Of a DNA stretch of 9,871 nucleotides, positions 6,009-9,871 are shown one piece after another. Both the position numbers and the translations under genes were made by a program. This DNA comes from Planctomycetota bacterium (GTDB lineage Bacteria; Planctomycetota; Planctomycetia; Planctomycetales; Planctomycetaceae). The notes below the pieces were generated by a model. The model did not search any database. It was not told where the DNA came from and saw only the letters and a list, made by a program, of their open reading frames with translations. How positions within the stretch are numbered: position 1 is the first letter of the stretch; every line of letters starts with the position of its first letter. The stretch lies in assembly GCA_013151585.1 (NCBI GenBank), contig JAADHY010000221.1, positions 2,721-12,591 of the forward strand. The letters are read 5' to 3'.

Positions 6009-7243
6009 CGTTTGGCTTTGTCATGGTGATGCTCCTTTTTTTGAGCATTGTGACTGCCGCCCTCGGCATCGTGGCATGGATCGCGGTGCGGCGGAGGCAC
6101 ATGCACCTTTGGCTGCCGGCATACGTGTTTTCGCGTGAATCTCGAAGCCGGGACACTGAAGCCAGTGATCCAGTGAACGTGTTCATCGCGATTTGCGATC
6201 ACTTCGAACCAGAGTTCGGCGATCCGGGATTTCACGCTGCTATGGAGCGGGTCGGCCGCTGGTGCGATCAATATCCTCGTCTGTTTGGTCAGTTTCACGA
6301 CTGTCGCGGGCAGGTTCCGCAGCACACGTTTTTCTTTCCCCAGGATCAATACCGTCCGGAGTACCTGGATCGGCTGAGCGAGCTGTGTCGGCAGGGCTTT
6401 GGCGACGTCGAAGTGCATCTGCACCACGACAACGACACCGCGGAGACACTTCGCGAAAAGCTGGATTCTTTCCGGAAGACCCTTTTCCGTCGGCACGGAC
6501 TACTCCGACGCGATCCCGATTCGGGGCAAGTTCTTTACGGGTTCATTCACGGGAATTGGGCCTTGTGCAACTCGCGGCCGGACGGACGTTGGTGCGGCGT
6601 CAACGAGGAACTGAACGTTTTGCGGGAGACCGGCTGTTACGCCGACTTTACCCTGCCGTCGGCCCCGGATCCCACCCAGACGAGGACGGTCAACAGCATT
6701 TACTACGCAGTGGACCATCCCGGTCGGCCGAAGTCGCACGACACCGGCCTGCGGGCTCGGGTCGGACAAATGCCGCCCCAAGACGGTCTGCTGATGATCC
6801 AAGGACCTCTGGCGCTCGACTGGGGCAACCGCAAGCTAGGCCTGCTGCCTCGGACAGAAAACGGCGAGCTCCATGGAACCAATCCGCCGACTTTGGCCCG
6901 TTTGCGACTATGGCTTCGAGCTGGCGTGCACGTCGCGGGCAAACCGAACTGGGTCTTCGTCAAACTGCACACCCACGGATGCAACCCGGCCAACATCGGG
7001 ATGCTTCTCGGACCGGCCATGGAGCGGTTTCACGCCGAGCTGGCCGAGTACGCTGAGTGCCGGCCGGGATTTCGCTATTTCTACGTAACGGCTTGGCAGA
7101 TGGCCCAGTTAGTGCACCAAGCCGAGCAAGACGCGCGGGAACCATCGCTTGAGATGACCAGCCGCGGGAGTGACCTTGACGCGGACGCCGGTTTGGATAC
7201 ATTGCCGCTCCCCTCGTCCAGCCCAGCGCCGAGCCGGGTGTAG
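6005..7243 (+). CDS. Membrane-anchored conserved protein of unknown function, possible remote NodB/deacetylase relative
   Basis: The 412-residue protein has one N-terminal membrane helix (residues 3-28) followed by RRR (29-31). By the positive-inside rule this places the globular domain on the cytoplasmic side. AAGGAG at 5992-5997, 7 nt from the ATG, fixes the start. I know this family only as uncharacterised proteins of polysaccharide loci. Conserved-looking motifs in order: ICDHFEP (63-69), PQHTFFFPQDQY (105-116), VEVHLHHDNDT (135-145), FIHGNWALCNSRPDGRWCGV (180-199), GCYADFTLPSAPDPTQT (210-226), NSIYYAVD, KSHDTG, LALDWGN and FVKLHTHGCNP (318-328). The order Asp-His, TFF strand, a His-rich motif after a GFGDVEVHLHHD strand, and a late LHTHG matches the layout of NodB barrels (TFDD, aTFFv, HTxSH, LLHD). 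I therefore suggest a metal-dependent glycoside hydrolase/deacetylase-superfamily fold. The last 35 or so residues are low-complexity. Function is inferred, not shown. Confidence 0.75.
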   Translation: MTFGFVMVMLLFLSIVTAALGIVAWIAVRRRHMHLWLPAYVFSRESRSRDTEASDPVNVFIAICDHFEPEFGDPGFHAAMERVGRWCDQYPRLFGQFHDCRGQVPQHTFFFPQDQYRPEYLDRLSELCRQGFGDVEVHLHHDNDTAETLREKLDSFRKTLFRRHGLLRRDPDSGQVLYGFIHGNWALCNSRPDGRWCGVNEELNVLRETGCYADFTLPSAPDPTQTRTVNSIYYAVDHPGRPKSHDTGLRARVGQMPPQDGLLMIQGPLALDWGNRKLGLLPRTENGELHGTNPPTLARLRLWLRAGVHVAGKPNWVFVKLHTHGCNPANIGMLLGPAMERFHAELAEYAECRPGFRYFYVTAWQMAQLVHQAEQDAREPSLEMTSRGSDLDADAGLDTLPLPSSSPAPSRV

Positions 7244-7245
7244 TC

Positions 7246-7252
7246 AGGGAGG
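7246..7252 (+). promoter_or_regulatory. Strong Shine-Dalgarno AGGGAGG selecting a TTG start
   Basis: AGGGAGG sits 7 nt before the TTG at 7260 and 2 nt after the previous stop. It is the best ribosome-binding site in the window and is the reason for choosing TTG7260 over GTG7170 (inside the previous gene) and ATG7335. Confidence 0.65.
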
Positions 7253-7259
7253 TCCCGCA

Positions 7260-8483
7260 TTGCTGGCCGATCGGACCTTCCGAGACAAAGAGGAACCGTC
7301 CGAGTCCGTTCGCAACGCCGAAGTCGAGAGAGTGATGTCGATCGTTCCGCCGCAGGTCCCGAAAGCGAGAAAATTTCCCCGCGAGGCCGGTCCTCGTCCG
7401 ACTCGTCACGGCGGCGTGCGTTCCGCGCCCCGAGGTTCCCGTCTTGGGAAAAGACGGCCGTCGGTCTTTGTCCGAGGCTTGCGATGGCTTTCTTTGCTGA
7501 ACCTGGCTGCGCTGGCCGTCATTTGGCTGCTGCTGTCTGCTGTTTCGGAGTCGTGGTGGTTGAGTTCGGCGCTCACTTACTTGCCCCGTCGGCCCTACGC
7601 GCTGCCGGCGGGGCTCTTGCTGGTGGTCGGCCTTTTTTGCGACCGGCGGACCTTCTGGTTGAGTCTTCTGGCGGTCGGATTGGCGCTCGGACCGATCGCG
7701 GGATTGCGTGTCCCGATCCGGTGGTCATCGGCCTCTGGCATACCGAGCGGCGAATCGGGGCGGATAAAAGTGGTCAGTTGTAACGTGCAGAACTTTCGAC
7801 CGGATTTCCCTACGGTGATGCAGGAAGTGGCCAAGCAGAATCCCGACGTGGTGGCCCTTCAGGAATGCATCGAGGATCATCCGCTGCTGGCAAAACTCTT
7901 CCTGGAGTGGCATCGCCTGCGGGTCGGCGAGCTTTGGATCGGTTCGCGCTATCCGCTCCGGGAACTGGGACGATGCCAAACGACCGGCTTCGGCCGCCGA
8001 ACGGCGATCGCCGTCCTGGTCGAGGCTCCGCGACGCCCGTTCGTATTGGTGAATCTCCATTTGATGACGCCCCGGCACACGCTGCGGAAACTCAGTTGGA
8101 AGGGGCTTTTGACCGGCGAGAGCATCCGGGCGATAGAAGCGATGCTCGAACGCCGGTCGGCCGAAGCCGGAGAAACCTGGCAATTTGTTAATCGTGTCGC
8201 GGCTGACCGGCCCGTGCTGATTTGCGGGGACTTCAACACACCCAGCTCCAGCTCGCTTTACCGGGTTTATTGGTCGGACTACACGAATGCCTTCGACGCG
8301 GCCGGTTTCGGTTACGGCTTCACCGCGCCGTGCGCGTCGCATCGTCACTGGCCCGATGGCTTGCCCTGGATTCGGGTCGACCACATTCTCGTTTCGTCCG
8401 ACTGGCGAGTTCTCTGGTGCCGTGTCGGCCGCACCAACGGCTCCGACCATCGTCTGATCGCTGCTGCGCTGGCGTGGCCGTAA
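7260..8483 (+). CDS. Membrane-anchored endonuclease/exonuclease/phosphatase (EEP) family phosphodiesterase
   Basis: From the TTG start this is a 407-residue protein. The first 75 or so residues are very basic and proline-containing, with no recognised domain. Three membrane helices follow (WLSLLNLAALAVIWLLLSAV, ALPAGLLLVVGLF, FWLSLLAVGLALGPIAG), and then a complete EEP domain (PF03372): SCNVQNF with Asn175, VALQE with Glu202, NLHL with His267, GDFNTP with Asp324/Asn326, VDHI with Asp374/His375, and SDH with Asp396/His397. All metal and catalytic positions are present. A basic N-terminus inside plus three helices puts the catalytic domain on the outer face of the membrane. The superfamily cleaves phosphodiesters or phosphomonoesters in DNA, phosphoinositides or sphingolipids; the topology argues against chromosomal DNA repair and for an envelope lipid or glycan-phosphate. 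It starts 16 nt after the preceding gene, so it is likely in the same operon. ATG7335 would give a shorter form of 382 residues with the same domain. Confidence 0.85.
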   Translation: MLADRTFRDKEEPSESVRNAEVERVMSIVPPQVPKARKFPREAGPRPTRHGGVRSAPRGSRLGKRRPSVFVRGLRWLSLLNLAALAVIWLLLSAVSESWWLSSALTYLPRRPYALPAGLLLVVGLFCDRRTFWLSLLAVGLALGPIAGLRVPIRWSSASGIPSGESGRIKVVSCNVQNFRPDFPTVMQEVAKQNPDVVALQECIEDHPLLAKLFLEWHRLRVGELWIGSRYPLRELGRCQTTGFGRRTAIAVLVEAPRRPFVLVNLHLMTPRHTLRKLSWKGLLTGESIRAIEAMLERRSAEAGETWQFVNRVAADRPVLICGDFNTPSSSSLYRVYWSDYTNAFDAAGFGYGFTAPCASHRHWPDGLPWIRVDHILVSSDWRVLWCRVGRTNGSDHRLIAAALAWP

Positions 8484-8492
8484 GTCTTGAAG

Positions 8493-8512
8493 GCGAGAAA
8501 AGGCCTTTTCGC
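8493..8512 (+). terminator. Hairpin just after the EEP gene, weak terminator candidate
   Basis: GAAAAGGCCTTTTC (8497-8510) is a perfect 14-bp palindrome. In RNA the better fold pairs GCGAGAA (8493-8499) with TTTTCGC (8506-8512), with one G-U pair, around AAGGCC. It starts 10 nt past the EEP stop codon. No T-run follows the stem, so intrinsic termination is doubtful; it could instead protect the transcript end or bind a dimeric protein. Confidence 0.3.
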
Positions 8513-8644
8513 GGCTGGTCGGGTTAAACCGGTCGGATGGATCGCAAGAAGGCCGGGCGGAGCGCCATTTCCGATTTGGTCGGCGCGCTGTTGTCTTTTC
8601 TCGACATCCGCTGGCCCATTCAATCGTCGCCATCGCGAAAAGCA

Positions 8645-8653
8645 TGCTAGATT
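8645..8653 (+). promoter_or_regulatory. Possible extended -10 promoter element (TG-C-TAGATT)
   Basis: In the 264-nt gap before the epimerase gene, TGCTAGATT resembles an extended -10 (TGnTAnaaT-like) and stands out in GC-rich sequence. It lies about 95 nt before the epimerase ATG. I find no good -35 hexamer 16-18 nt upstream. TGCTA (8645-8649) is also one arm of an inverted repeat with TAGCA (8663-8667). Together with the hairpin near 8500 it suggests the epimerase may have its own transcript. Confidence 0.25.
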
Positions 8654-8736
8654 TTCCGTGCTTAGCAGACGTTACTGTTTCTCAGCCGGCTCGGGACGGG
8701 CTTGCCTGTCTCCGGAGCGCGGTGAGGTTTTTTCTT

Positions 8737-8740
8737 GGAG
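8737..8740 (+). promoter_or_regulatory. Shine-Dalgarno GGAG for the epimerase gene
   Basis: GGAG lies 7 nt before the ATG at 8748. The reading frame is open upstream to 8487, but the Rossmann motif begins only a few residues after ATG8748, as usual for the family, so the longer form is unlikely. Confidence 0.65.
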
Positions 8741-8747
8741 TCCGCGA

Positions 8748-9734
8748 ATGGCGACATATTTGGTCACGGGAGGCGCCGGGTTTATCGGGTCGCATCTGGC
8801 CGCGCGACTGGTCCGCGACGGTCATGAGGTCCGCGTGTTGGACAACCTGAGCACCGGCACGTTGGAGAACGTCGAGTCGTTGGGCGATGGTGTCGAGTTC
8901 ATCGAAGGGGACGTGGCGGACCCCGTCTGCGTTCAGCGGGCGGTGGAAGGTGTGGAAGTGGTGTTCCATCAGGCGGCGTTGGCGTCGGTGCCGCGCAGTG
9001 TAGAACGCCCTTTGGCGACGCACTTGGCCTGCGCCACCGGGACCTTGGTTGTGCTGGATGCGTGCCGCCGGGCCGGAGTCCGCCGGCTGGTCTACGCCGC
9101 TTCGAGCAGCGCTTACGGCAACCAGCCCGAACTGCCCAAACACGAAGGGCAGGTTCCGCAGACCCTTTCTCCGTACGCTGCTGCCAAACTGGCGGGCGAA
9201 TTGTACTGCCAGGCCTTCGCCGAATGTTACGAGTTGGAGACCGTCCGGCTGCGGTACTTCAACGTCTTTGGCCCGCGACAGGATCCGGATAGCCCTTATG
9301 CCGCGGTGATTCCGCTTTTCGTCAAAGCGTTATTGGAGGGGCGCCGGCCGGTCATCTACGGAGACGGCACGCAGTCGCGCGATTTCACGTACGTCAACAA
9401 CGTAGTCGAGGCCAATTTGCGCGCGGCCGAGGCCGGAGGCGTGTCCGGCCGTGTTTACAACATCGCCTGTGGCCGGCAGATCACGGTGTTGGAGCTGTTG
9501 GAAGAAATCTGCCGGCGGCTGAACGTCCCTTGCGATCCGGAGTTTGCACCGCCTCGGCCAGGCGATGTCAAACATTCCTTTGCGGACATCACGGCCGCTC
9601 AGCGCGAACTGGGCTATGAGGTACGCGTCGACCTGAGCGAAGGGCTGGATCGAACGGTTCGGTACTATGCCGAGCTGTACGCTCCGGAGCAGGCCGAGGC
9701 CATCAGGCACGAGTCGCTTTTGACCGGATCTTGA
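8748..9734 (+). CDS. NAD-dependent UDP-hexose/UDP-HexNAc 4-epimerase-like extended SDR
   Basis: The 328-residue length is normal for extended short-chain dehydrogenases. The Rossmann motif TGGAGFIGSH is at 7-16, LDNLSTG at 31-37, the Ser of ASSSAYG near 120, the catalytic pair Tyr143-x3-Lys147 in SPYAAAKLAGE, then RYFNVFGPRQDPDSPYAAVI and DGTQSRDFTYVNNVVEA. HQAALASVPRSVERPLATH and the GPRQDPDSPYAAVIPLF stretch resemble WbpP-type UDP-N-acetylhexosamine 4-epimerases more than E. coli GalE. The likely reaction is C4 inversion of a UDP-sugar in the cytoplasm to feed the polysaccharide. One oddity is that the usual NVxGT motif reads CATGT, with Cys95 replacing the conserved Asn. A 4,6-dehydratase or decarboxylase relative is a less likely alternative. 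It is separated from the previous gene by 264 nt and may be transcribed separately. Confidence 0.85.
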   Translation: MATYLVTGGAGFIGSHLAARLVRDGHEVRVLDNLSTGTLENVESLGDGVEFIEGDVADPVCVQRAVEGVEVVFHQAALASVPRSVERPLATHLACATGTLVVLDACRRAGVRRLVYAASSSAYGNQPELPKHEGQVPQTLSPYAAAKLAGELYCQAFAECYELETVRLRYFNVFGPRQDPDSPYAAVIPLFVKALLEGRRPVIYGDGTQSRDFTYVNNVVEANLRAAEAGGVSGRVYNIACGRQITVLELLEEICRRLNVPCDPEFAPPRPGDVKHSFADITAAQRELGYEVRVDLSEGLDRTVRYYAELYAPEQAEAIRHESLLTGS

Positions 9735-9791
9735 CGCCGCCCCATCCGATGATCGCCCAATGCCGCTAGACACTCATTGGTACGAAAGCGC

Positions 9792-9802
9792 GAACAATGT
9801 TC
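9792..9802. repeat. Small perfect inverted repeat GAACA-A-TGTTC
   Basis: Five base pairs mirror around one central base in the non-coding 3' end of the window. It is operator-sized but has no gene beside it that could be judged, so a function is only a possibility. Confidence 0.25.
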
Positions 9803-9834
9803 CCGTTTTTCAGCACCGAGTTCTGGTTGGAGCG

Positions 9835-9871
9835 CCCTCACCCGGCCGCCTTCGGCGGCCACCCTCTCCCG
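9835..9871. repeat. Hairpin-bearing intergenic repeat, cut by window end
   Basis: GGCCGCC (9844-9850) and GGCGGCC (9854-9860) form a 7-bp GC stem with a TTC loop, flanked by CCCTCACCC and ACCCTCTCCC. The layout resembles the dispersed REP-like palindromes often found between genes in GC-rich bacteria (CCCTCACCC...CCCTCTCCC). Only part is visible. It may also act as a transcription end for the epimerase gene, although no T-run is seen before the window ends. Confidence 0.5.

Noticed and set aside
7170..7259. GTG start at 7170 for the EEP protein
   Set aside because: It lies inside the preceding gene with no good ribosome-binding site, and the added residues look like an out-of-frame read of the neighbour's tail.
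8487..8747. Upstream extension of the epimerase frame
   Set aside because: The extension encodes an arginine-rich, unrelated sequence before the canonical N-terminal Rossmann strand, and a Shine-Dalgarno sits directly ahead of ATG8748.
9797..9871. ATG at 9797 opening a frame to the window end
   Set aside because: The 25 visible codons run through the palindromic repeat and have no Shine-Dalgarno, so this is probably accidental. The next bases would be needed to decide.
1..9871. CRISPR array, tRNA/rRNA genes, insertion sequence or phage genes
   Set aside because: I found no regular spaced repeats, cloverleaf-like RNA, transposase motifs or terminal inverted repeats with target duplications in the window.

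Overview
The window looks like part of a cell-surface or exopolysaccharide biosynthesis cluster from a GC-rich bacterium. All eight protein genes lie on the + strand. I infer a planctomycete (Pirellulales-like) source. The basis is the pairing of two BioF2/CelD-type GNAT proteins with a Wzy/Wzx system, a NodB deacetylase, a deacetylase-like protein of unknown function and a membrane-anchored EEP phosphodiesterase, together with the base composition and a non-ATG start. No ribosomal or other phylogenetic marker is present, so this assignment is tentative.

Layout. Bases 2-736 hold the C-terminal part of a Wzy/WaaL-type O-antigen polymerase or ligase, cut by the window edge. It overlaps by ATGA with a Wzx-type flippase (733-2244). 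After a 31-nt spacer that can fold into a GNRA-capped hairpin comes a divergent GNAT protein (2276-3577). A 241-nt gap with a possible pseudoknot leads to a second, canonical GNAT protein of exactly the same length (3819-5120). A 165-nt gap with a short direct repeat precedes a NodB-type polysaccharide deacetylase (5286-6008). That gene overlaps by ATGA with a single-pass membrane protein of unknown function that looks like a remote NodB relative (6005-7243). Sixteen bases later a membrane-anchored endonuclease/exonuclease/phosphatase protein starts at a TTG with a strong Shine-Dalgarno (7260-8483). A 264-nt gap with a possible promoter precedes a UDP-hexose/HexNAc 4-epimerase-like SDR (8748-9734). 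The last 137 nt are non-coding and end in a hairpin repeat cut by the window edge.

How the genes may work together (inference). The epimerase would supply nucleotide sugars. The deacetylase and its coupled partner, neither of which has an obvious export signal for its globular domain, could modify lipid-linked sugar intermediates on the cytoplasmic face. The two GNAT proteins could acylate sugar amines freed by deacetylation. The flippase would export the repeat unit and the polymerase/ligase would polymerise or attach it. The EEP protein appears to place its catalytic domain outside the membrane and may act on a phosphodiester in the envelope.

The best candidate for undescribed biology is the translationally coupled deacetylase and deacetylase-like pair at 5286-7243. 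Second is the pair of GNAT paralogues, one of which lacks the signature Tyr-Lys.
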